Assembly: GCA_031553935.1 (NCBI GenBank)
Contig: JAVBKS010000003.1
Span: 1-64,000, forward strand
Direction of reading: 5' to 3'
DNA length: 64,000 bases
From: JAISDD01 sp031553935
GTDB lineage: Bacteria > Bacillota > Syntrophomonadia > Syntrophomonadales > Syntrophomonadaceae
Under the pieces are notes generated by a model. That model did not search any database. It was given only the letters and a program-made list of their open reading frames with translations, and had not been told where the DNA came from. Both the position numbers and the translations under genes were made by a program. Below, piece after piece: positions 6,608-14,786 of this stretch; positions within the stretch are counted from its first letter, which is position 1, and every line of letters begins with the position of its first letter.

Positions 6608-8319
6608 CTTGTAACAAATGGTCCAAATGCATCGTTGATAATCATGTCTGAAAACTTTCTGTATTGACTTGAAGTATAAGGAAATTTTTTTTTGGAAAAA
6701 TCAATTGTCAAATTCTGAAAAGCTTTATCGAAAAAGTCAAATTCTTGTAAACCGCTTATTGCTAACTGTCGTGAGTATGCTATGATAAAACCATTGATAG
6801 AGATAACAGATAGCAGCTTTGACGTTTGATCGTTCCACTGACTATCGAAATTCTTTTTTAAAGCTGAAAAATATGAGCATAAGTTATTTGCGCAAAACTC
6901 AATATATTCGTTAAGAGCTTTTTCGTCCTTGCTCAATAAATAGTTTTTGCTGCTTTCTTCCCAATGATTAAACATGCTGGTACCTTCTTCCGAAGGAGTC
7001 AATGTTACTAAATAACGAAGTGCATACTTGATAATGGAAGCAACTTTAATTTTTGACCCTCCAGTAGAGGTTAATTCGAATTTATTAAAGAATAAGTCCT
7101 TCTTGTTAAGGCTTTCGATAACACGACGAGCTAAACCTATATCTGAAAATGGGTCGTTTATCATTTCGATATGAAGTAAAACGTCAGGGGGCACATTTTT
7201 GGCATTAGAATTAATTTCGAGAAAAATTCGGCTTTGTATTTGTGATATTTCGAGAGTAGACATTTCTTGAGGAAATATTAATCCCGTAACCAATAGGTGA
7301 AGCTTTTCCCTCAAAGGTGAGATTTCGTGTTCTAGTTTGTCATTTTCAGGGCCGACATAGTGAGCATAAACTCTATGCTGGCCATCAATTATACAGATAC
7401 TATTCCATTCGTCGGGTATAACAAGTTTACAATTCTCAAGGGCCGCTATACGCTCGATGTCGACATAGACGTCAGAATTATCTATAAACCGAACAGTATT
7501 GGGGAGCCCCACGATAATGTTATTGTAAAAAGCTTGACCTTTATCGGCAAGAAATCGACGGATGCTTTTCAGCTTATCTTTTACGATCAATCGCTGATAG
7601 GGCCAGTTCGAGCCTTCCCAATTGTCTTTTCTCATTACGTATGAAGTGTTTAACAGTATATCGGCTGACATCATGAATGAAACTAAGCGAACTCCATTAT
7701 AGATGCCAACGGAATCCTTAGAGCTGATAATTGGAGCTTTAATAGTTTTTAAGGCGGCGTCACTTTTCAAGGGACCAACCTTGTCTCTACTTAGTCCCAA
7801 GAAGCGGAATATTTCAGGGCGAGAAGATAGTTTAATGCAGTCAGTAGTTCTATTGAAGTAATCTAATGTGGAAGGCTCTATAAAAATAATATTTTCAAAT
7901 CGGGAGCGATCTTCAATGCTTAAAGGCAGCTCGTTTTGGGAAAAATAAAGATTAAAAACTAAGTAACGATCAATATGATGGATATTGAATTTGTCTCTAT
8001 TGTTAGGAAAAGCTTCTCTTAACCAGTCAATAAAAGCTGCAAGATTATTGTTGATCGCATCAAAGGCTTCCTGTTTCTTCCTAATGTGGTCCTTGATTTT
8101 AGTTGTTGCTCCAGTATCTTCGCATAATAGTAGTACATTTTCATACATAAATACTGCGTCGACCTCTACAGTGCGATTGCCCATTTTGATGTGTTTGTCG
8201 ATTGTGCTGAAATGCAAAAAACCCGCACTTGTGAATGTTGATCTAATTTTTTTGCGAAAAGATGCATCCTGTCGCTTGATTGATTCATCATTAGTTCGCC
8301 TTTTTTTCTTCTTAGCCAT
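6604..8319 (-). CDS. DGQHR-domain protein with nuclease-like N-terminus
   Basis: This is a 571-aa protein starting at ATG 8319, 10 nt after AGGAGG; a TTG one codon upstream is an alternative. Residues 1-20 are very basic (AKKKKRR). Residues about 25-90 hold VEVDAVFMYENVLLLCED followed by a basic helix, a layout like PD-(D/E)XK nucleases in which the usual E-x-K is E-D-T. The DGQHR signature stands near residue 310 (CIIDGQHRVYAHY), followed by helices and an EINSNAKNVPP segment. DGQHR proteins include DndB and DpdB of DNA-modification systems, where they act as DNA-binding or ATPase regulators. The gene overlaps the methyltransferase stop by 8 nt (ATGGCTAA), so the two are co-translated. A restriction or regulatory partner of the methylase is the likeliest role. 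Confidence 0.65.
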   Translation of the reverse strand: MAKKKKRRTNDESIKRQDASFRKKIRSTFTSAGFLHFSTIDKHIKMGNRTVEVDAVFMYENVLLLCEDTGATTKIKDHIRKKQEAFDAINNNLAAFIDWLREAFPNNRDKFNIHHIDRYLVFNLYFSQNELPLSIEDRSRFENIIFIEPSTLDYFNRTTDCIKLSSRPEIFRFLGLSRDKVGPLKSDAALKTIKAPIISSKDSVGIYNGVRLVSFMMSADILLNTSYVMRKDNWEGSNWPYQRLIVKDKLKSIRRFLADKGQAFYNNIIVGLPNTVRFIDNSDVYVDIERIAALENCKLVIPDEWNSICIIDGQHRVYAHYVGPENDKLEHEISPLREKLHLLVTGLIFPQEMSTLEISQIQSRIFLEINSNAKNVPPDVLLHIEMINDPFSDIGLARRVIESLNKKDLFFNKFELTSTGGSKIKVASIIKYALRYLVTLTPSEEGTSMFNHWEESSKNYLLSKDEKALNEYIEFCANNLCSYFSALKKNFDSQWNDQTSKLLSVISINGFIIAYSRQLAISGLQEFDFFDKAFQNLTIDFSKKKFPYTSSQYRKFSDMIINDAFGPFVTS

Positions 8320-9235
8320 CAACGACATTCCTCCTAGCATTAGCAAATTCCTCTGGTAGTCTTGCTACTGAAGAATTATTATTAGGCTCCTCAACAGGTA
8401 CATCTTCACGTATCTTCAATTCTCCTTTTTCTGCCGATTTTATTCGTTCAACGGCAATATCATAATAGCGAGGCAATATTTCTGCTCCGGCAAACCTACG
8501 GCCTTCCAAAACTGCTGCTACACCGCTGGTGCCTACTCCTGCATATGGGTCCAAAATAAGTCCGTTGGTTGGAGTCAACGCTCTTATTAGTCTGCTTGGG
8601 ATAGCAACAGGAAATTGGCACGGATGCTCTGTCTTTTCCACATGGTTTGCTTTAACATTTGGGATTTCCCAGACATCAGAGGGGTTTTTCCCTAATATAT
8701 TGCCACTTAGCTTCCCTTTGTTTGGTCCTTTGTAGGCAAGCTTTCCAGGATATTTTTGAGGGATTCGTATGCTATCCAGATCAAATTCATACTCGTGGCC
8801 CTTGGTAAACCAGAGTATTGTTTCGTGGCGACCACTAAAACGATGCATGCTATTTAAACCGTGCCCAAAAGTCCAAATGATTCGATTCCTTAATAGAAGT
8901 GGGTATTTTAGGCACTTGCTTTCTTTCATAAAAATATCATAAACAAAGAAGTCCAACGGGAAAACAGAAGCATCATTGACATGATAGCCTATTTGCCAGC
9001 AAATACTACCACCAGGTGTTAGTGCTTTATATATATAAGGAAATATCCTCATGTGTTCTTCTCTGAATGATTCTATATCGTTATTGGGATCTTCGTACTC
9101 TTTGCCAATGCAATATGGGGGAGAAGTGATAACTAAATCTACTGTTTCATTTGGAATCTGTTTTAACAACTTCAAACAATCCCCGTTGAGCAGCGTTACT
9201 TTGTTGTTATGTTTAAAACGTTTAAATATCTTCAT
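8312..9235 (-). CDS. Site-specific DNA methyltransferase (N4-C/N6-A, beta-class)
   Basis: This 307-aa protein starts at ATG 9235, after AGGAG. Motif IV TSPPYC is near residue 37, and motif I (DPYAGVGTSG) lies near residue 225, C-terminal to it, which is the beta-class order of amino-methyltransferases acting on adenine N6 or cytosine N4. A target-recognition region lies between them. The final 35 residues are polar and extra to the fold. The enzyme would transfer methyl from S-adenosylmethionine to a specific DNA site. It is first in a two-gene operon with the DGQHR protein. A promoter TTGCAC-17-TATTAA can be seen on the minus strand around 9265-9295. Confidence 0.85.
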   Translation of the reverse strand: MKIFKRFKHNNKVTLLNGDCLKLLKQIPNETVDLVITSPPYCIGKEYEDPNNDIESFREEHMRIFPYIYKALTPGGSICWQIGYHVNDASVFPLDFFVYDIFMKESKCLKYPLLLRNRIIWTFGHGLNSMHRFSGRHETILWFTKGHEYEFDLDSIRIPQKYPGKLAYKGPNKGKLSGNILGKNPSDVWEIPNVKANHVEKTEHPCQFPVAIPSRLIRALTPTNGLILDPYAGVGTSGVAAVLEGRRFAGAEILPRYYDIAVERIKSAEKGELKIREDVPVEEPNNNSSVARLPEEFANARRNVVDG

Positions 9236-9349
9236 AAACAAACTCCTATGTAATTAGGAACCACATAACCAATTAATATATTTGTACCATTATTTGTGCA
9301 ATGCTGCAAGATGCCATGGGGATGGAAGCAAGCTGTAGGCAGTTAAAAT

Positions 9350-9394
9350 CTAGTCCACGACAAAATCGTCTGCTGGCGAGTAGCAGACATTTAA
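9350..9394 (+). pseudogene. Relic of a Kelch-protein 3' end
   Basis: Fifteen codons reading LVHDKIVCWRVADI plus stop match the last codons of the Kelch gene at 2900-2944, with one substitution (A to V). There is no coding sequence in front. It marks the left edge of the duplicated leader. Confidence 0.75.
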
Positions 9395-9408
9395 CCCACC
9401 CCACCCAA

Positions 9409-9432
9409 CCCCCAGCCGCGCTGGGGGTTTTT
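9409..9432 (+). terminator. Terminator in cassette leader B
   Basis: Same cccccagc / gctggggg stem and T run as 2956-2979, kept although its gene is reduced to 15 codons. Confidence 0.85.
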
Positions 9433-9560
9433 ACCTTTCTGTAACACATTCAGCTCACCATGCATAAATTTTCCTGTATGGCGAAACCGGGGATTCCGGC
9501 TAGCTTTGCATAGTTTTAAAACCAAAACTGTGAATTCAATACAGGAAGGATGGATTGAGA

Positions 9561-11417
9561 ATGAGTACTGATTTAGAACAGAGAGGTATTAATGTTAAGT
9601 TTCCGCCGGCTTCTTTTAACTTACCTGCAGCGGTGGGGGATGGGGTTACTGATGATACTCAAAGAATTCAAGACATTTACAACAAACTTAAGACTGGTGA
9701 AACCCTAATCATCCCCCCGAGCTTTGATGCTAGTGGTGCTGAGAAAGCGTATATGATTAGCAATTTGATATTTGACAAGTCTGAGGTTCATATTGATTGC
9801 CAGGGGTGGTTAATGCAAAAATCAAACGTTACCAACGAGCAAAAAGTAGCGATTACCTTGCAAGGTCAAGCTACTCATACTCAGCATATTGAGGCGCGAA
9901 TTAAAGTCAAAAAAGCAGGGTCGTGGGCAAATAGTTGGGGTCAAGGCAGTATTGGAGTTAAGATGCGTAATCTTAGCAATAGCAAAATTACCGTATATGC
10001 ACGTGACTTTGGAACAAATTTACTCTTAGAGGGTGACGGAGAAGGGTGTGGATACAACTCCATATACCCTCAGTTTTTAATTAATGGTAAGAAAAACATT
10101 GCTTTTAAAGTTACCTGCACTTCCAAAGATAATAAGGGTTGGGTAAATGAAAATAAGTTTTTTGGCGGAAGTTTTGCCTGGAATTCTTGTATTACAGATA
10201 TGGATCGTTACCACATATATATGCCTGAGGCTGAACCTAATCCTTTTGAACCTAATGGAAAGGTTTATTCGCCTGACAACAATGTCTTCTTCTCGCCTAG
10301 CTTGGAATCAGATGAGAAAGGGGTTGCAATATTCTGTGAAGGAAGGAGGAACCACTTTTATAGCCCAAGGTTAGAGATGCACGATTCGCCAACTATTGTT
10401 CATTTCGGACCAAAGAGCTTTAAAAACCATCTAGTTTATCCATGGCATGCGTATGATGTGTTAGATACTGAAAAGTTCAAAGATGAGGGCAAGGAAAATC
10501 ACATTGTGGGGAATAACACGATTTTCTATAATGATACTCAGATTAGGCCTTATAATATAAAAATAAGAGGCGCAAAGAATAAAGTCAGTACCAATAGCGA
10601 AAATGATAATCTACAACTTAATTGGGGCAGTTCAGGCCTAATAGATGTGGCTCCCAAGGTGTTTAGTAATAATAATGATTTTACGTTTGATAACAACGAA
10701 AAACTCTGGGTTGGCAAGAAAATTAGCGAGAACGAAAACAATACGACTTCAGAAGTTATCACTTCAAGTATCGATGCATTAGGGAACGCAAACTTTGCTT
10801 CCGTTACTACTGCTAAATTGATTAATAGATTAATATATGGCAATAGAAACTGCTGCTACAAACTGTGTGAATACTCTAGTGATTATATCAATTCAAATGA
10901 TGCAGAGATGTTGCATTTTAGAATCATTAATTCGCGGCATTATGAATCGCCTTCAGTAAGTGATATTATGATTGATTACAAAGGGAATATTTTTGCTGAA
11001 AATAAATATGTGACAGAGATGAGTCCTCAAGTTTATATAGCTACCTATAAATTCAACGAGAGAGACAAAGAAGGCACTAACCCGGTTGTGAAGATTTTTG
11101 ACGTAGGTGTTTATTTGTTTAGTGATCATGGTAGCGATAAATGGGAATTACAGTGTTTGAATAATTCTGCAGTTAATTTGGATATTGTTGCTATCAAAAC
11201 TGATTTGGCAGTTCTTCCTAATGATATTACTGAACTGCTTTTAGAAGACAATACCATTCCTGTAGCTAATAGCAAGACTGGTTTAGGTTGTATCGGTGAC
11301 ATGAGAATTAATACCAAGAAAGTATGGCATGAGGGAAATATGCCAGCTATCCGCATCAGCAACGGGCAGTTGCAATTCCACGACGGCACAACCTGGAAGA
11401 CATTACAAACAGTCTAA
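9561..11417 (+). CDS. Phage tailspike/tail-fibre-like protein B
   Basis: This is a 618-aa product from ATG 9561; an in-frame TTG at 9555 is also possible. It opens directly with the beta-helix domain (AAVGDGVTDDTQRIQ at about residue 25) and shows the same landmarks as protein A: EVHIDCQGWL, NENKFFGGSFAW, FYSPRLE, then the hinge KLWVGKKISEN and SSIDALGNANF. After the hinge comes the CCYKLCEY...VGVYLFSD...TGLGCIGDMRI domain that is N-terminal in protein A, and then a short tip with KVWHEGNMP and FHDGTTWKTL, typical of tail fibres. The two proteins therefore share modules in different order. No signal peptide is present. The same function is proposed: binding or cleavage of a surface polysaccharide. 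Confidence 0.7.
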   Translation: MSTDLEQRGINVKFPPASFNLPAAVGDGVTDDTQRIQDIYNKLKTGETLIIPPSFDASGAEKAYMISNLIFDKSEVHIDCQGWLMQKSNVTNEQKVAITLQGQATHTQHIEARIKVKKAGSWANSWGQGSIGVKMRNLSNSKITVYARDFGTNLLLEGDGEGCGYNSIYPQFLINGKKNIAFKVTCTSKDNKGWVNENKFFGGSFAWNSCITDMDRYHIYMPEAEPNPFEPNGKVYSPDNNVFFSPSLESDEKGVAIFCEGRRNHFYSPRLEMHDSPTIVHFGPKSFKNHLVYPWHAYDVLDTEKFKDEGKENHIVGNNTIFYNDTQIRPYNIKIRGAKNKVSTNSENDNLQLNWGSSGLIDVAPKVFSNNNDFTFDNNEKLWVGKKISENENNTTSEVITSSIDALGNANFASVTTAKLINRLIYGNRNCCYKLCEYSSDYINSNDAEMLHFRIINSRHYESPSVSDIMIDYKGNIFAENKYVTEMSPQVYIATYKFNERDKEGTNPVVKIFDVGVYLFSDHGSDKWELQCLNNSAVNLDIVAIKTDLAVLPNDITELLLEDNTIPVANSKTGLGCIGDMRINTKKVWHEGNMPAIRISNGQLQFHDGTTWKTLQTV

Positions 11418-11424
11418 CTAATGA

Positions 11425-11443
11425 GGGGCTTCGGCCCCTTTTT
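11425..11443 (+). terminator. GGGGC-TTCG-GCCCC terminator B
   Basis: Five-bp stem with TTCG loop and five T residues, 8 nt after the tailspike B stop. It duplicates 5602-5621. Confidence 0.9.
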
Positions 11444-11460
11444 AATGATCAGTATGAGGG

Positions 11461-11551
11461 GGAAGCAGCTACACAGTTGAAACACAGAGAGTTATTGGGT
11501 TCCCAATATATAGACAAAGTTAGGGAGTTCGATTCTCACACGCTTCCGCCA
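11461..11551 (+). other. tRNA-like element B (91 nt, 3' CCA)
   Basis: It has the same first 16 bases and nearly the same last 27 bases as element A at 5638-5717, and the ends pair in the same way (ggaagc / gcttcc, T-arm-like gggag-ttcgatt-ctcac). The middle is unrelated to A and 11 nt longer, with a small ttggg/cccaa hairpin. Ordinary neutral decay of a duplicate would not spare only the two complementary ends, so the ends may be maintained by function or by recombination. The tRNA-Sec-like 8+5 geometry is noted, but there is no recognisable anticodon arm. Confidence 0.4.
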
Positions 11552-11565
11552 AATATATTAAAGCG

Positions 11566-11612
11566 AAAACCCCTGTAAGTACCGAAAGAAAGTAGGTTTG
11601 CAGGGGTTTTTT
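11566..11612. terminator. Strong hairpin, probably bidirectional
   Basis: Ten-base arms aaaacccctg and caggggtttt enclose a 25-nt loop that can pair further internally, with T-rich sequence to the right and A-rich to the left. It closes the tailspike B cassette. Confidence 0.7.
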
Positions 11613-11655
11613 GATGGGGTTATTAATTTGACTAAAGAATGAAGGGATCGGCAAA

Positions 11656-11787
11656 ATGGCTGAGCACATGTATTCTTCTGGATCAGGAAAATATAGTGAA
11701 TACGAAGAATGGGCCGGAAAATTATATAAGGTATACGAGATAGAAGCAAAAAAAATTATTGATGCCTATATGGAATCTGCTTTGTAA
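11656..11787 (+). CDS. Hypothetical protein, 43 aa
   Basis: An ATG at 11656 lies 8 nt after AAGGGA. The product, starting MAEHMYSSGSGKYSEYEEW, has a hydrophilic, acidic and tyrosine-rich N-terminus followed by a helix with LYKVYEIEAKKIIDAYMES. It is soluble and small. There is no recognised family and no terminator directly after it. It stands alone between the tailspike B cassette and a decayed cassette end, and could be a remnant of a longer gene. Confidence 0.35.
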   Translation: MAEHMYSSGSGKYSEYEEWAGKLYKVYEIEAKKIIDAYMESAL

Positions 11788-12205
11788 GTCAATTACTTAG
11801 TGCTCTTCTATTAAGGATTGAACAAGTCCCAGAATAGCTTAATTGTCATAACGAGAGTAACAAAATTTCTAGTTAAGACTTTTTTCTATTTTGTTCAAAA
11901 ATTCTTGGATGATTTCATCTGCCTGCTTAGAGCATGTTTGATTACTAATACTGATTCGAAAGTACTGACGGTATCACCAAACTGGGTTACTCTAACCAAT
12001 GCTAAGATACAGGGGCCTTCGGCCCCATTTTTTCATACCCCCCCCGAGGACTTTTCGATTCTCAACCGCTTTCACAATATATAGGCACTCAAGAGACTGG
12101 ATTCAGCTTATTCTTTCCACTTAATTCCTGTGGCTTTTAAGCTATAGAATATCGATCTATAATATAGTTGAAACTTATGGCAATATTTGCCTTGGGGAGA
12201 GTAAT
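11788..12205 (+). other. Gene-free stretch holding a decayed cassette end
   Basis: No convincing gene is present. At 12012-12033 a GGGGCC-TTC-GGCCCC hairpin with a T run repeats the terminator type seen after both tailspike genes. At 12052-12075 the sequence ttttcgattctcaaccgctttc resembles the 3' part of the tRNA-like elements (agttcgattctcacacgcttcc). The preceding 200 bp has stop codons in all frames. This is read as the eroded right end of a third cassette. The promoter of the downstream GGDEF gene must lie in the last 100 bp. Confidence 0.5.
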
Positions 12206-13111
12206 ATGCCTGATATTAATCCGATTTTAAATTTACTTGATAAGCATAACTTTTTTTATAAATTATTTGATGTAGTTCGCTTGGTTGACGCTCAGGAAGG
12301 AAAACAGCTAGAGTATACGGCTGATGGCATTATTGTTGAAACTGCCATTCATTGTACCGATGTTTTTAACTCCTCGGAACGCTGTAAGAACTGTACATCT
12401 GTCAGAGCCCTCTATGCCGGGAAAACGATGATAAAACTTGAGTATGTCGGAGGTGCGGTTTTGCTCATTTTTTCCGTTCCTTTGCAGCATGAAGGCCGTA
12501 ACATCGTTATTGAAATGGTGAAGAATATTTCGGACAGTATGACGGTCGATGTCAAAGATCAATACCGCTTGGATGAAGTTAATAATATTATTAATAATCT
12601 TAATATGATTGCCTCAACCGATGCACTGACCGCTCTTTATAACCGTCGTTATATCGACGAACATTTGCCGGTTTTTTTAGAAAATTCATTGCAAAATGAA
12701 CAAACTCTTTGCGGTGCTATTATCGATATTGATGATTTCAAAAAAGTAAACGATGCTTATGGGCACCAAATAGGAGATCAAGTCCTAGCTCTAGTCGCCC
12801 AGGCTATTTCCTCTTTTATCCGTCGGAGCGCAGATTGGGCTGCCCGCTATGGGGGAGAGGAATTTTTTGTTTGTTTTGCCGGAATTGAGCTCGACGATTT
12901 TCTTACCGTGTTGGAGCGCCTCCGTATAGAAATAGCACGCAATAAGCTATTGCTCGATCAGGGCAGTCCTGATAATTACATACAAGTTACAGTTAGCATT
13001 GGCGCCAGTATTCTTAAGCCCCACGATAATGCTCAGTCTTTTATCGAACGTTGTGACCGGTTGCTATATGAAGCAAAACAAAGCGGAAAGAATTGCGTAA
13101 GGGTACAATAG
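12206..13111 (+). CDS. Diguanylate cyclase (GGDEF)
   Basis: A 301-aa cytoplasmic protein, starting after GGGGAGAG. Residues 1-125 form a sensory-type domain with a cysteine cluster at about 50-66 (C-x10-C-x2-C: HCTDVFNSSERCKNC), which could bind metal or sense redox. Residues 135-301 form a complete GGDEF domain with DALTALYNRRY, DIDDFKKVNDAYGH and the active-site signature GGEEF. An RxxD inhibitory site (RSAD) stands five residues before GGEEF, so product inhibition by c-di-GMP is expected. The reaction is 2 GTP to c-di-GMP. No membrane segment is present. Its placement next to the tailspike region may be coincidental. Confidence 0.9.
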   Translation: MPDINPILNLLDKHNFFYKLFDVVRLVDAQEGKQLEYTADGIIVETAIHCTDVFNSSERCKNCTSVRALYAGKTMIKLEYVGGAVLLIFSVPLQHEGRNIVIEMVKNISDSMTVDVKDQYRLDEVNNIINNLNMIASTDALTALYNRRYIDEHLPVFLENSLQNEQTLCGAIIDIDDFKKVNDAYGHQIGDQVLALVAQAISSFIRRSADWAARYGGEEFFVCFAGIELDDFLTVLERLRIEIARNKLLLDQGSPDNYIQVTVSIGASILKPHDNAQSFIERCDRLLYEAKQSGKNCVRVQ

Positions 13112-13302
13112 ATTATAATCCTAGCCCGGTGGAAATCTAGCTGCTTTGCTAAAGCCTATTGTCTTAACAAAAAACCTCAAACAAAATAGGAAACATTTAA
13201 GTAGCTCACCGAATCCATTTTTGCTTTTTGTATGATCATGCTAAGAGCAATAGGCCCTTGTCTACCTTTCTTTTATCCTGCCATTTGGGAATATTATATA
13301 GT

Positions 13303-14784
13303 TCAGCGGGCATGACTAGGATTAAGGTGAAAAATCTCATTATTATTCAGTTTGTATTCTCTGGTCTCATAAAGTGGGGCAAGAAACTCTTTATATTCGT
13401 TCTGGCTTATTTCGTACGCGCGACAGACACTATCTCCATTATTCAAGTCATAACGTATTAAGACAGGGACCAGATCATTCGAGTCGAACTCCTCTGGATC
13501 TACGGTCAATTCTTTGCTCTTACTCATGCAAATCGCTGTATGGAGTCTAGTTATATAGCTGATGCTATCTTTACTTAAATAGTTAGGAAGGAGAGAATAG
13601 CCTGCTGCATAAGGTGCTGCCTTACTTTTGCTATTTACGATGCTAACTTGTTCATATCCACTCGCAAAGCAGATCTTTTCTATAGTGTTAAGTTCAGGGA
13701 CATATTTTGCATAGCCAATAAGATCAGTTTTTATCGTCCAAATGGTAAAGATCAAAACTGAAGTGAAAACTATATACTTTGCCAAATTTTCTTTGGTGAA
13801 TGATTTGTAGATCTTTCGAAAGACTAGATCAGTAACAGATAGTCCTAATAGAGCCCCGAATGCATACCCTAAGTATAAACTGAATTCTGAATTAAACCAG
13901 CTGTAGAAATTTGTGCCGATAATAATTGCAGCAATAATTGCGGCAAAATACTTGATGATCGAAACAAAGTAGTCCGCAGTTATGGTCAAGCCACTTCTTT
14001 CCACATGGCGGAATTTATGAGTATAATAGCCAAGCACGTATAAAAAAATACATATAAGCACCCATATTAGCATTTGCATAGCGACTAGTGAATTGTATTC
14101 AGTATAAGGCAAGCTTGGGAGAACTGACAGCAATTTGGCCGAGATAATCCCTTGGAAATAGCCGGCAGGATAGCCAGGCAACAAAGTCCCAAGTGTATAG
14201 GTTACTAGCTGTGTGATAGAAAGAGGCAATGGCCATCCCAATATACTCAGAACAGCCTGTGCTTTATACGTGCCGCTAACAGTTGCCATCCATACGCTTA
14301 CCAAGAATATATAAGTCGATAGGATTAAACACTTAAGCAACCACAATAAAATAAAATTTTCTGGTATGCCCGGATCTCCCCAATATAGAATCAACGCCTG
14401 GCAAAGCATACCAACAATAATTATGGGAACATATAGCATTATTAATCCACAAGCAACATGTGAATTAAACAATACCCCACGACTGACTGGCATTGCATAC
14501 ATACTGTTACTGGCAGAAGCGGAGTGGAGGTAATGGAAAAAATAAGTAGCCACGACTATCGGCATGAAAATTATTAATATGTAATAAAATCCGCTTTCAA
14601 GGGAGAGTAATCTCATCAGTTCGTTTGGATCTAGCTGATTATACACTGCACTCCTATAGTACAGGATAATTCTTAAGGGAAGGGCTAAGATCAAGAAGAA
14701 TAGATAAAAATACATTATACTTGCAAAAGATTTCAGGTCATTTCGAATGATTGCCTTGTTTATATATGACTTCCTAGCGGCCAT
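13303..14784 (-). CDS. ABC transporter permease (ABC-2 type)
   Basis: This 493-aa membrane protein has about eight to ten hydrophobic segments: near 20-45, 65-90, 110-135, 145-170, 180-205, 235-255, 275-295, 305-325 and 335-355. A soluble C-terminal domain of about 120 residues follows. It begins 3 bp after the ATPase gene ends and completes a GntR-ATPase-permease operon of the YtrA type. In B. subtilis such systems respond to cell-wall antibiotics or serve acetoin use; the substrate here is unknown. The permease domain is most like bacteriocin-export or antibiotic-resistance ABC-2 permeases. Confidence 0.75.
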   Translation of the reverse strand: MAARKSYINKAIIRNDLKSFASIMYFYLFFLILALPLRIILYYRSAVYNQLDPNELMRLLSLESGFYYILIIFMPIVVATYFFHYLHSASASNSMYAMPVSRGVLFNSHVACGLIMLYVPIIIVGMLCQALILYWGDPGIPENFILLWLLKCLILSTYIFLVSVWMATVSGTYKAQAVLSILGWPLPLSITQLVTYTLGTLLPGYPAGYFQGIISAKLLSVLPSLPYTEYNSLVAMQMLIWVLICIFLYVLGYYTHKFRHVERSGLTITADYFVSIIKYFAAIIAAIIIGTNFYSWFNSEFSLYLGYAFGALLGLSVTDLVFRKIYKSFTKENLAKYIVFTSVLIFTIWTIKTDLIGYAKYVPELNTIEKICFASGYEQVSIVNSKSKAAPYAAGYSLLPNYLSKDSISYITRLHTAICMSKSKELTVDPEEFDSNDLVPVLIRYDLNNGDSVCRAYEISQNEYKEFLAPLYETREYKLNNNEIFHLNPSHAR

Positions 14785-14786
14785 AA

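Larger units (their letters stand above)
9350..9567 (+). repeat. Duplicated cassette leader, copy B
   Basis: This is the near-identical counterpart of 2900-3114: the Kelch relic, the terminator, the untranslated leader with its 8-bp bulged stem (right arm tttgcata here), and the ribosome binding site and start codon of tailspike B. Differences are scattered point changes and a few short indels, so the duplication is not brand new but has stayed similar. Confidence 0.8.

Noticed and set aside
3108..11417. Diversity-generating retroelement acting on the tailspike genes
   Set aside because: No reverse transcriptase or template repeat is in the window, and the differences between the two genes are spread rather than confined to adenine positions of one segment.
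5638..11551. Annotating the two elements as functional tRNA-Sec genes
   Set aside because: Neither copy folds a D arm or anticodon arm with TCA, and acceptor positions 7 and 8 mismatch, so a functional tRNA is not supported.
11818..12084. An 88-aa open frame across the gene-free stretch
   Set aside because: It lacks a good ribosome site, runs through the terminator and has the composition of translated non-coding sequence.
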